Shown: piece after piece, positions 1-5,937 of the stretch
Position numbering within the stretch: the first letter of the stretch is position 1
Layout: each line of letters starts with the position of its first letter
Assembly: GCA_964502635.1 (NCBI GenBank)
Contig: CAZCXI010000055.1
Span: forward strand, 1-19,836
DNA from: C00003060 sp964502635
Lineage (GTDB): Bacteria > Desulfobacterota > Desulfobacteria > Desulfobacterales > C00003060
Reading direction: 5' to 3'
Length of the DNA: 19,836 nt
Translations under genes and position numbers: made by a program
Notes under the pieces: generated by a model
Told to the model about the DNA's origin: nothing
What the model saw: the letters and a program-made list of their open reading frames with translations, nothing else
Database searches by the model: none

Positions 1-82
1 CGGCGAGTTTTTCGGTCAGTTCCTTGCCTTCTCTGGGGTGGATTCCGCCCATTGGAAAGGTTGCCAATGTCTCAGCACTCAT
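1..82 (-). CDS. rnfC: RnfC, N-terminus only (cut by window edge)
   Basis: The minus strand from an ATG at 82 reads 27 residues to the window edge, beginning MSAETLATFPMGGIHPREGK. The TF-x-GGIHP-x-E-x-K-x-LT signature is the typical start of RnfC, the NADH-oxidising flavin/Fe-S peripheral subunit of the Rnf ferredoxin:NAD+ oxidoreductase, a membrane complex that pumps Na+ or H+. An AGGAG ribosome site lies 5 nt upstream. The rest of the gene and any rnfDGEAB lie outside the window. Genes for multiheme cytochromes c often precede rnfC in sulfate reducers, and one lies 241 bp upstream here. The 241 bp between them (83-323) hold no gene I can support. The call rests on a short stretch, but the motif is distinctive. 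Confidence 0.78.
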   Translation of the reverse strand, partial: MSAETLATFPMGGIHPREGKELTEKLA

Positions 83-323
83 ACACTCTCCTATCTCACA
101 TCAATCGCCGTATAATTGTTTTCCAGGCCTTGGGGATTTTCCTGAGAACCAGGGCAGGCAAACCGCGAATTCAAAAAAGCAATTTCCAGCTTAAGAATCC
201 TGATGGTGTTCCGGTAAGCGACACCGCCTCACACATTGGGCCAAGCCCAAACCCCCATTATCAAAAAAAACACCATCCTGCAAATGCTTACAACCGGTCC
301 GCATACAACCTTTTGTCTATACA

Positions 324-785
324 TTATTGCCCATGTAGATTGTGATGTCCATCTTGCCTATATAGATTGTGATGTCCATCTTGATTTTTTTTGTGGCAGA
401 CCGTATAATTATAGTGAAGTGCATCAGCATGGTACTCTAAGCGCTCGGTCTTTGACAGCTTGGCCCCTCTTGGGCTCTGGCCGGGTTCCGAGTGGCAATC
501 CATGCACGGGCCCACGGAGTCGCCCACCCTAAGATCAGTTCGCGGTTCGCCTGCGTCATCATGATGACACTGACCGCACGTAACCTTGTAGTCTGTGATA
601 TGTTTCTTGTGGGAAAACGTGACCAGGGTCTTTGTGTGTGGGTAGTCTGCATGCATCACCATGACATCCGGCAGTCCGGTTTTCTGAACCGAAGACGTTT
701 CAGCCACTGCGGACTTATCCCAGCTGCGGGCAAAAATCAATGCTGCCGCACCAAGGACCGGACTCATCACCAACAACCTCCTCAT
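324..785 (-). CDS. Class III cytochrome c (c3-like), C-terminally degraded
   Basis: A 153-residue predicted periplasmic cytochrome. The start at 785 is chosen because GGAAGG lies about 7 nt upstream and the protein then opens with MRRLLVMSPVLGAAALIFA, a signal peptide. A longer reading to 881 adds only non-conserved residues. Visible heme features in order are FSHKKH (axial His), CGQCHH, CMDCH and then YTVCH, where the expected first Cys of a CxxCH site is Tyr (codon TAT). Relatives I recall continue with one more CxxCH. Here the protein instead ends in a His-rich tail made by two copies of QDGHHNL. Only two heme sites are therefore intact. Position upstream of rnfC suggests a former or present electron-transfer partner of Rnf. 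It may be a decaying gene, or the two-site form may still work. An A8 run on the coding strand at the junction also makes a frameshift or sequencing error possible. Confidence 0.7.
   Translation of the reverse strand: MRRLLVMSPVLGAAALIFARSWDKSAVAETSSVQKTGLPDVMVMHADYPHTKTLVTFSHKKHITDYKVTCGQCHHDDAGEPRTDLRVGDSVGPCMDCHSEPGQSPRGAKLSKTERLEYHADALHYNYTVCHKKNQDGHHNLYRQDGHHNLHGQ
330..383. repeat. 27-bp tandem repeat, two copies
   Basis: Copies at 330-356 and 357-383 share a 21-base identical core (336-356 and 363-383) and differ at only a few bases at the left end. On the minus strand they encode the QDGHHNL tail of the cytochrome. The repeat begins directly after the third, damaged heme site and an A8 run, and the cytochrome ORF stops right after it. 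Confidence 0.9.
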
Positions 786-855
786 AAGCACCTTCCTTTC
801 TTTGGCTGACCCTTTTGTAAGCATATAGGTGTTCACTTCAAAAACTGTGGAAACC

Positions 856-874
856 GGCAAAGCAGGGCTTTGCC
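856..874. promoter_or_regulatory. Perfect 8-bp inverted repeat upstream of the cytochrome gene
   Basis: GGCAAAGC, 3 nt, GCTTTGCC, a perfect 8-bp dyad centred about 80 bp upstream of the cytochrome start. It could be an operator or a leader hairpin. It has no T-run, so it is not a convincing terminator. Confidence 0.4.
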
Positions 875-898
875 AGAGCAACCTCGATGCGGGACATT

Positions 899-922
899 AG
901 AATGCTTCGGAGAATGCTTCGG
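899..922. repeat. 12-bp tandem duplication
   Basis: AGAATGCTTCGG occurs twice back to back at 899-910 and 911-922 in non-coding DNA. Its role is unknown. It may be a slippage product. Confidence 0.6.
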
Positions 923-1206
923 CCCCGCTGCGTGAAGGAATCATCAGTGGAGGAGCATTCTCGCCCCACGGTTTCCTTAAGCGGTATTGCGATTTCCCAC
1001 AACCGAAGACCCAACCACCCCCAGCCGCCTCAATGGACAAAAATTCCTGGTATTCTAATAGGAAATGGGCTGAAATACAACCCTAAAATGCGACAGCCAG
1101 ATATCGAAAGAAGGGACTGAAGATCCGTGCAGCAAGCCGCAGGTGCACCCGTGTTATCCCGACAAAACGGCAAGAAAAGGGACGACCATGATCGCCTTGT
1201 CCATGC

Positions 1207-1224
1207 TAACGGCATAAATTTGCC
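1207..1224 (+). promoter_or_regulatory. Putative enhancer (UAS) for a sigma-54 activator, copy A
   Basis: TAACGGCATAAATTTGCC contains the dyad GGCA-N6-TGCC (1211-1214 and 1221-1224). It matches the site at 5679-5696 at 16 of 18 positions, and both sit 104-105 bp upstream of a sigma-54 -24 element. A half-site AACGGCA lies about 42 bp further left (1166-1172), similar to the arrangement at copy B. Dyads of this size suit Fis-type DNA-binding domains such as that of the EBP at 4405-5478. That assignment is inference. Confidence 0.6.
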
Positions 1225-1315
1225 TACTAGGTCTCCTGCCTCATTGGTTTGAGGATCTGCCCATAAGCCCTGTGAAAAAGACCTGTTAGCAGGCGCCTTC
1301 AGGGTGTGTGCCCAC

Positions 1316-1331
1316 TGGCACATGACTTGCT
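1316..1331 (+). promoter_or_regulatory. Sigma-54 (RpoN) promoter for the CBS gene
   Basis: TGGCAC-ATGAC-TTGCT has the exact -24/-12 core with GG and GC ten bases apart, and matches the consensus except for the base after TGGCAC. The predicted transcription start is near 1342, giving a leader of about 186 nt before the CBS start at 1528. Confidence 0.75.
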
Positions 1332-1453
1332 TGGAGGAAGCTGTGAGAGGGTATCAGTTTGGAGACCGAGGCAGTAATGTTGAGCGCAGAGCTTCACAGC
1401 GTGTTAGCATTTTAGCTGAACATCTTAAGGGCCCCCAAAATGTTCACGGAGTG

Positions 1454-1473
1454 CGTAAAATCGACTTTTTACG
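1454..1473 (+). other. Leader hairpin upstream of the CBS gene
   Basis: CGTAAAA, 6 nt, TTTTACG forms a 7-bp stem inside the predicted leader of the CBS transcript. It might affect mRNA stability or translation. The stem is AT-rich and may be chance. Confidence 0.3.
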
Positions 1474-1527
1474 AAACCATCAGTATCTTGCGTCTTCTGA
1501 AAAGAATGCCGGGGGGAAACACACGGG

Positions 1528-2031
1528 ATGCCTGAAAAACGGATACAGGACTTGATGCTTGACCTGAGCAGTCTTGAACGGATATCCCCCCATACAAAGT
1601 TGGCGGAAGCGGTCAAGATGCTCCACGAGAAACGCCATAGCCTGTGTTGCCCCTATCTACTCGTGGTGGACGAAGTGGAAAACAAGGAAGAGGTATTGGG
1701 CATGGTTTCCGTCGATGATGTCCTGGGCCACATGGAACCATCCGCAAAGTCCATGGAAGAGCTTCCGATCTTCTGGCAGGGTCAGTTCCGCGAGGAATGC
1801 GAGGCGATATTGGAAAGGTCCACTGCCGAAATCATGTCACCGGTAACCCGCGTGATTCACCAGCGCGGCACCCTCATGGAAGCGGTTCATCTCATGAATT
1901 CTGTAAGAATCGATTGGCTCCCTGTGGTGGAAGGGGAAGAGGTGGTGGGAATCCTCTTCAAGGAGGATCTGTTTAAAGAGGTCCTGGCTGCAACGCAACC
2001 CGAGGCTGGTCTATCGCAGGATCTTCAGTAA
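1528..2031 (+). CDS. Tandem CBS-domain protein
   Basis: A 167-residue soluble protein consisting of one CBS pair. CBS1 spans about residues 5-70, including the I-x-DLM start and LGMVSVDDVL end. CBS2 spans about 100-155, including AEIMSPVTRVI, a LMEAVHLM helix and VGILFKEDL. CBS pairs (Bateman modules) usually bind adenine nucleotides such as AMP, ATP or S-adenosylmethionine and report energy state to partner proteins. No catalytic domain is attached, so it would act through a partner. A G-rich stretch about 11 nt upstream is only a modest ribosome site, but the N-terminus fits the family. It is the only gene behind the sigma-54 promoter at 1316 and shares an enhancer-like dyad with the antiporter operon, which suggests co-regulation with cation/proton exchange. 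The ligand cannot be told from sequence. Confidence 0.85.
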   Translation: MPEKRIQDLMLDLSSLERISPHTKLAEAVKMLHEKRHSLCCPYLLVVDEVENKEEVLGMVSVDDVLGHMEPSAKSMEELPIFWQGQFREECEAILERSTAEIMSPVTRVIHQRGTLMEAVHLMNSVRIDWLPVVEGEEVVGILFKEDLFKEVLAATQPEAGLSQDLQ

Positions 2032-2117
2032 ACAGGGAAGACAGCATCAAGGGCTAACCATTTGATTTGGCACAGATACAAGAAGGTTAGGCCGGTCGTT
2101 TTTTGTTGGTAATTTGC

Positions 2118-2146
2118 TTGACAATGGGGGGGGGAAGTGATACGCA
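2118..2146 (+). promoter_or_regulatory. Possible sigma-70 promoter with a G9 spacer
   Basis: A perfect -35 (TTGACA, 2118-2123) is followed after 17 bp by TACGCA, a poor -10. The spacer contains nine consecutive G (2126-2134). It sits about 90 bp upstream of the receiver gene at 2235. The weak -10 keeps confidence low. Confidence 0.3.
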
Positions 2147-2234
2147 ACAAACACGAAAGAGGCTGAAGGGCCCTTTGCCAGCGAATGCGCTTGTTACCGG
2201 AAGCCTGTAAAGACTAAACCCTGAGGAGGAGATT

Positions 2235-2729
2235 ATGACCGACCAGCCAAACATCCGAGTTCTTTTGGTAGACGACGAAGAGACCCTGCTTGAATACCTG
2301 TCCAAACGCCTTTTGAAACTGGGGTTCACAGTGAAGGCCACTTTCTCTGGAGAACAGGCTATCGAGGTGGCAAAGCAAGACCATTATGATGTGGCTGTCG
2401 TAGATCTGAAGATGCCAGGGATAGATGGGGTGGAAACCCAAAAGCAACTCAGGCAAATTCAGCCCTTTTTACAGTGCATTGTTTTGACGGGCCATGGGTC
2501 CATAGAATCGGCACTGGAGAGCGGCCAGGAGGATGCCTTTCAATATCTCCTTAAGCCTGTGGATCATGACGACCTTGTGGCCGCCATCAAAGAGGCCCAC
2601 AAGAAAAAATTAGAAGTCCAAGACGCCAAGTTCCGGGAGCAACTGGATGAAATCCACAAATCAGGGCTGGGTGCCCACGGGATGAGAAAGGCTATCGCGG
2701 ATTTGCGCAAAATTTATGGACTCGAATAG
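2235..2729 (+). CDS. Single-domain response regulator (receiver only)
   Basis: A 164-residue protein with one CheY-like receiver, about residues 7-125. The acidic pocket is D13/D14, the phosphoacceptor is D57 in VVDLKMPG, with T85 (VLTGHG) and K107 (LLKP). The last 40 residues are a charged helical tail with no DNA-binding or enzymatic domain. GAGGAGG lies just upstream of the ATG. The gene overlaps the following kinase by 14 bp, so the two are probably translated together and form a cognate pair. It resembles the receiver at 3942-4370 (shared LEYLSKRL, PGIDGVET, LTGH), suggesting duplication. With no output domain it should act by protein contact or phosphotransfer, possibly toward the receiver-less activator nearby. 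Confidence 0.9.
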   Translation: MTDQPNIRVLLVDDEETLLEYLSKRLLKLGFTVKATFSGEQAIEVAKQDHYDVAVVDLKMPGIDGVETQKQLRQIQPFLQCIVLTGHGSIESALESGQEDAFQYLLKPVDHDDLVAAIKEAHKKKLEVQDAKFREQLDEIHKSGLGAHGMRKAIADLRKIYGLE

Positions 2730-3870
2730 CACACTGAAGGCCGAACTCAAGAGGCTCTCTCGGGAGTTGGCCAGCCACAAGATAGAGTTACATCAAACCA
2801 GGGGGTATCTGCACAGCATATTACAGAACTCCACTGACATGATCTTTGCCACCGAGGTCACCGGCATCCTCATTTCCTTTAGCAAGGGGGCCGAAAAGGC
2901 GCTCGGCTATTCGGTCGAAGAGATAATAGGCAGATCCATTGAGGAGCTTGCCGAAGATCGGCATGGGTTTCACCATGTCATGGCCACCTGCGAGGAACAG
3001 GGATGTGCCATGGCCCCGGATATTTATTTCCGAGACAAGGAAGGAAAAAGGGTCCACTGTCATGCGTCCCTAATGAGCCTGACCAACAGAGACGGCCAAA
3101 GGGTCGGTACTGTAGGTGTGTGTCGCGACATTACACAATGGAAAAAGCTCCAGGACGATCTCGTTCAGGTGGATAGATTAGCAGAAATGGGCCGGATTGC
3201 CGCAGGGGTCGCCCATGAGCTGAACAATCCCATGGCCGTCATTAGTGAGGCATCGGGCTGGGCCGAGATGGTCATCAAAGACGCCAAGGGGTTGAGCCAT
3301 GAGGACCGGCAGGAATTAGAGGACGTGATAAAGAAGATCAGTGCCCAGACGAGGCGCTGTCGCAACGTTACCCACAAGCTCCTTGATTTCGTACGTGATT
3401 CAGCTCCAACCAAAACCGAGTTTGATATCCATACCTTAATCAAGGAGACCATTGATTTTCTCAAGCCCGAACTGAAACACACCCCCATCGAAATCCACCT
3501 GAACTTTGCCGGTGAGCCTCTCCCGGTGACCTCAGACCCAAAACTGTTGGAGCAGGTCTTTGTCAACTTCATCACCAACGCCATCCATGCCGTGCTGGAG
3601 AAACAGGGAAACCAGGGGCGTATTGAGATAGGAACAACGAAAGCCGACTCACAGGTTGAGATCCGTATCACGGATAATGGTGGGGGAATTCCCAAGGAAG
3701 CTCGGGAAGAGATATTTGAGCTTTTTTATACGACCAAACCCCCGGGCAAGGGGACAGGGCTGGGACTTCCCATCTGCCGGAACATTGTTGGAAATCTGGG
3801 AGGAAAAATTACCCTTGACAGCGAGGTGGGCGTCGGGACCACGTTCACCATCCAAATTCCGATCTCGTGA
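2716..3870 (+). CDS. PAS-domain sensor histidine kinase (soluble)
   Basis: A 384-residue kinase with no membrane segment. A short coiled coil (residues 1-30) leads into a PAS domain (about 30-145), then a HisKA dimerisation helix with H167 in AGVAHELNNP. The HATPase_c domain carries an N-box near N288 (FITNAIHAV), G1 at D320 (DNGGGIP), an F-box (FELFYTTKP) and G2 (GKGTGLGL). It autophosphorylates on His and most likely phosphorylates the receiver whose gene it overlaps. No strong ribosome site precedes the ATG, which fits translational coupling. The PAS ligand is not evident. Two Cys (C92, C97) and the HCH around residue 115 could be redox or metal ligands, but this is speculation. The cytoplasmic layout points to an internal signal such as redox or energy state. 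Confidence 0.92.
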   Translation: MDSNSTLKAELKRLSRELASHKIELHQTRGYLHSILQNSTDMIFATEVTGILISFSKGAEKALGYSVEEIIGRSIEELAEDRHGFHHVMATCEEQGCAMAPDIYFRDKEGKRVHCHASLMSLTNRDGQRVGTVGVCRDITQWKKLQDDLVQVDRLAEMGRIAAGVAHELNNPMAVISEASGWAEMVIKDAKGLSHEDRQELEDVIKKISAQTRRCRNVTHKLLDFVRDSAPTKTEFDIHTLIKETIDFLKPELKHTPIEIHLNFAGEPLPVTSDPKLLEQVFVNFITNAIHAVLEKQGNQGRIEIGTTKADSQVEIRITDNGGGIPKEAREEIFELFYTTKPPGKGTGLGLPICRNIVGNLGGKITLDSEVGVGTTFTIQIPIS

Positions 3871-3941
3871 GCCCATGAAGATTCGTTGACCCACCAACAG
3901 TGAGAAAGACCTCGCGCAAGGCATCGGTCGGTCCCAGAACC

Positions 3942-4370
3942 TCAATCCCGTTTGCTCTCAATGTCGTAACGTTCGCTGGTAAGACGGATGCGCTCTTGGC
4001 GTTCGGCCTTTCTCTCGTATGCCCGGTTGATCATCGTAATGAGCTCTTCTGTGTCACAAGGTTTCCTCAGATAATCAAAGGCGCCCAGCTTCATCCCCTC
4101 CAGACCTGATTCCAGGGAGGCATGGCCCGTTAACATGATGACCTCGGTGAGGGGCTGCAGCTTATTAATCTCCCGAAGGGTCTCGACGCCGTCTATGCCC
4201 GGCAGAAGCACGTCGAGTATGACGACATCGAAATCGCGATCTCGTATCTTTTCCAGGGCCTCTTCACCGCTCAAGCATTTTGTCACATCAAAGTGATGGT
4301 TTATCAAGCGCTTGGAGAGGTATTCCAAGTACATCTCTTCATCATCAACAAGCAAGAGCCTGGGCCTCAT
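3942..4370 (-). CDS. Single-domain response regulator next to the sigma-54 activator
   Basis: A 142-residue receiver with a short charged tail. Acidic pocket D9/D10, phosphoacceptor D53 (VILDVLLPG), T81 (LTGHAS) and K103 (LRKP) are all present. AAGGAGG sits 7 nt before the ATG. It follows the enhancer-binding protein gene by 34 bp on the same strand. That protein lacks the receiver normally fused at the N-terminus of NtrC-type regulators, so the simplest reading is that this receiver supplies the function in trans. It converges with the PAS kinase gene (71 bp between ends, no clear terminator), and the kinase could phosphorylate both receivers. Confidence 0.9.
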   Translation of the reverse strand: MRPRLLLVDDEEMYLEYLSKRLINHHFDVTKCLSGEEALEKIRDRDFDVVILDVLLPGIDGVETLREINKLQPLTEVIMLTGHASLESGLEGMKLGAFDYLRKPCDTEELITMINRAYERKAERQERIRLTSERYDIESKRD

Positions 4371-4404
4371 CTTCTGTCCTCCTTACGTTTGGCGCGCCCA
4401 TGGA

Positions 4405-5478
4405 TTAGACGTCAGGCCTTGCTGAAGCCCTCTTTCGTGTCCTGCGATACTTGATACCATAGTCACTCATTTTTTGCCGAAGGGTACGGGGTTTGATCTT
4501 AAGCAACCCGGCCGCCCTGGCCCTCTGCCCATCGGTTATTTCCAAGGCTCGTAAGATCAAGGTCCTTTCCACCTTCTCCCGCGCCTCACTCAAAGGTACA
4601 ACGCCCCCTGGCAATGCCGACTGGTAAGACATGGGCTCTGCCTCGTGGACGGCCGCGGCTCGTGGTTCGGAAGCCCCTCGTACAAAATCCTCCGGAAAGT
4701 CCTCAAGGTTGATGACCGGTCCGGATGCCATTAGAAACATTCGCTCTATCAGGTTCTTGAGCTGCCTGATGTTGCCTGGCCACTCATGCGACATGAGCAA
4801 TTGCATGGCGTCGTCGGAGACCCTGACCCGGCTTTTTTGATAGATCTTGGCAAATCGTTCCAAAAATTCATTCACCAGGGGAGGAATCGCTTCTCTCCGC
4901 TCCCTTAAAGGCAGGAGGCTGAGAGGAATGACCTGCAACCGGTAGTAAAGGTCTTTTCTAAAACGCCCCGTCTTGACTTCCCCGGCAAGATCCTTGTTGG
5001 TGGCTGCAACGATACGTACATCAACGGTAGTGGGCGCTTCGCCCCCGATTCTCCGGAAACAGCCATCCTCCAGCACCCGAAGAAAGTTGACCTGATTGCG
5101 TGGTGAAATCTCCGAGACCTCGTCAAGAAAGAGGGTCCCATGATGGGCCTGTTCGAACCGGCCCCTTGTCTGCCTGATAGCACCCGTGAAGGCCCCTTTC
5201 TCGTGGCCGAAGAGCTTGCTTTCGAAAAGTTCTCCCGAGAGGGTGCCGCAGTTGACAGGCACGAAAGGGTTATCCCTGCGATTGCTCTTTTGGTGCACGA
5301 TGCGTGCCAGGAGCTCCTTGCCCGTTCCAGACTCCCCGTAGATCAGCACATTGGCATCAAAGCCTGCAATCTGCTGGACGGTTCTCATCACAGAGCGCAT
5401 GTGTTGACTCACCACCACGAACTCTGGGAAAACATCAGGCTCGATTCGGCCGTGCAGCGCAATCTTTTGAGGACTCAT
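4405..5478 (-). CDS. Sigma-54 enhancer-binding protein, AAA+ with Fis-type HTH, no receiver
   Basis: A 357-residue transcription activator. The start at 5478 is chosen because GGGAGG lies 7 nt upstream; the open frame to 5658 begins at TTG and adds no domain. About 20 residues precede the AAA+ core (about 21-250). The core has Walker A GESGTGKE (48-55), the sigma-54 contact loop GAFTGA (95-100), Walker B GTLFLDE (114-120) and the WPGNIRQLKN segment (233-242). After a linker comes a Fis-like helix-turn-helix (about 303-342, ending RTLRQKMSDYGI). Unlike NtrC or DctD there is no receiver, GAF or PAS domain, so control must come from another protein, most simply the receiver at 3942-4370. It is divergent from the antiporter operon, whose sigma-54 promoter lies about 310 bp from this start codon. 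The dyads at 5679 and 1207 are proposed binding sites. It may regulate its own promoter. Confidence 0.93.
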   Translation of the reverse strand: MSPQKIALHGRIEPDVFPEFVVVSQHMRSVMRTVQQIAGFDANVLIYGESGTGKELLARIVHQKSNRRDNPFVPVNCGTLSGELFESKLFGHEKGAFTGAIRQTRGRFEQAHHGTLFLDEVSEISPRNQVNFLRVLEDGCFRRIGGEAPTTVDVRIVAATNKDLAGEVKTGRFRKDLYYRLQVIPLSLLPLRERREAIPPLVNEFLERFAKIYQKSRVRVSDDAMQLLMSHEWPGNIRQLKNLIERMFLMASGPVINLEDFPEDFVRGASEPRAAAVHEAEPMSYQSALPGGVVPLSEAREKVERTLILRALEITDGQRARAAGLLKIKPRTLRQKMSDYGIKYRRTRKRASARPDV

Positions 5479-5629
5479 CGCAAGGCCTCCCTTCCTTCTT
5501 TTCTCAAGATGGACGCGGCCCAAGAAGCTTGTGCAGGGCTGCCGGCGGATTTTGAAGACCCCTTGCAGCGCCGATAAATCAGGACGCACAAAAAACCCGC
5601 CTCTTCGGTTCAACACTCGCTCCGGATGT

Positions 5630-5658
5630 CCCATATCAAACCGGCAGAAAAATGTCAA
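5630..5658 (-). promoter_or_regulatory. Sigma-70-like promoter of the activator operon
   Basis: On the minus strand TTGACA (5653-5658), a 17-bp spacer and TATGGG (5630-5635) with a TG extension (TGATATGGG). Transcription would start near 5622, giving a leader of about 145 nt to the activator gene. Its -35 overlaps the weak second dyad at 5643-5656. Confidence 0.5.
5643..5656 (+). promoter_or_regulatory. Possible second, weaker enhancer site
   Basis: GGCA-N6-TGTC matches the dyad at 5683 in 7 of 8 arm positions and lies 40 bp upstream, about four helical turns. It overlaps the -35 of the minus-strand promoter, so binding here could repress the activator's own gene. Confidence 0.35.
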
Positions 5659-5678
5659 TATCTGTTTGGTTGTTCATT

Positions 5679-5696
5679 TAACGGCATAAACGTGCC
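5679..5696 (+). promoter_or_regulatory. Putative enhancer (UAS) for a sigma-54 activator, copy B
   Basis: TAACGGCATAAACGTGCC contains GGCA-N6-TGCC (5683-5686 and 5693-5696). Its arms lie 104 bp upstream of the sigma-54 -24 element at 5787, against 105 bp for copy A near 1207. The site is in the intergenic region between the activator and the operon it probably controls. Confidence 0.65.
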
Positions 5697-5786
5697 GCAC
5701 ATGCTTCACGCCAGGCCCCGGGAAATGAAGGAACAAATGCTGTAAACTTAAATGGTTAACAAGCTCTGCGGAGACCCCATCCGCCT

Positions 5787-5802
5787 TGGCACACCACTTG
5801 CT
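5787..5802 (+). promoter_or_regulatory. Sigma-54 (RpoN) promoter of the Mrp antiporter operon
   Basis: TGGCAC-ACCAC-TTGCT gives the full -24 and -12 elements with correct GG-N10-GC spacing. The predicted start is near 5813, leaving a leader of about 125 nt to the chosen mnhE start. No good sigma-70 promoter was seen for this operon, so it should depend on an enhancer-binding protein. Confidence 0.82.
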
Positions 5803-5937
5803 GAGAGGGAAATAACATGAAATGAAGAGCGCCAATCGATGAAAGCCACTCCAACTCTGGTGGCTCGATCACATGGCTTATGGCAACTCGCCCAGGGGGT
5901 AGACCATTGCATCGCGAAGCGGGGGAGGGAACGCCAG

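Larger units (their letters stand above)
786..1527. other. 742-bp gene-free region between divergent genes
   Basis: No ORF here has a convincing ribosome site, domain or composition. Short frames at 887-1120, 1030-1323 (minus) and 1304-1555 look like chance. The region holds a 19-bp palindrome in front of the cytochrome, a 12-bp tandem duplication, a dyad plus sigma-54 promoter pointing at the CBS gene, and a roughly 186-nt leader for that gene. Confidence 0.6.

Noticed and set aside
875..895. Minus-strand sigma-54 promoter for the cytochrome gene
   Set aside because: TTGCT is present but the -24 element reads CCGCAT and lacks the invariant GG.
1030..1323. 97-residue minus-strand ORF in the gene-free region
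   Set aside because: Irregular composition, no ribosome site, and it covers the dyad and part of the sigma-54 promoter.
1304..1555. 83-residue plus-strand ORF overlapping the CBS start
   Set aside because: No ribosome site or domain, it begins upstream of the predicted transcription start, and it overlaps the real CBS gene in another frame.
2071..2090. TTGGCACAGATACAAG as a sigma-54 promoter for the 2235 operon
   Set aside because: The -24 half is good but the -12 half lacks GC at the required spacing, and no dyad of the shared type lies upstream.
3871..3941. Terminator between the convergent PAS kinase and receiver genes
   Set aside because: No stable stem followed by a T-run was found on either strand.
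5839..5937. N-terminal extension of mnhE from the ATG at 5839
   Set aside because: The added residues show no family similarity and the ATG has no good ribosome site, while the GTG at 5938 has GGAGG 9 nt upstream.
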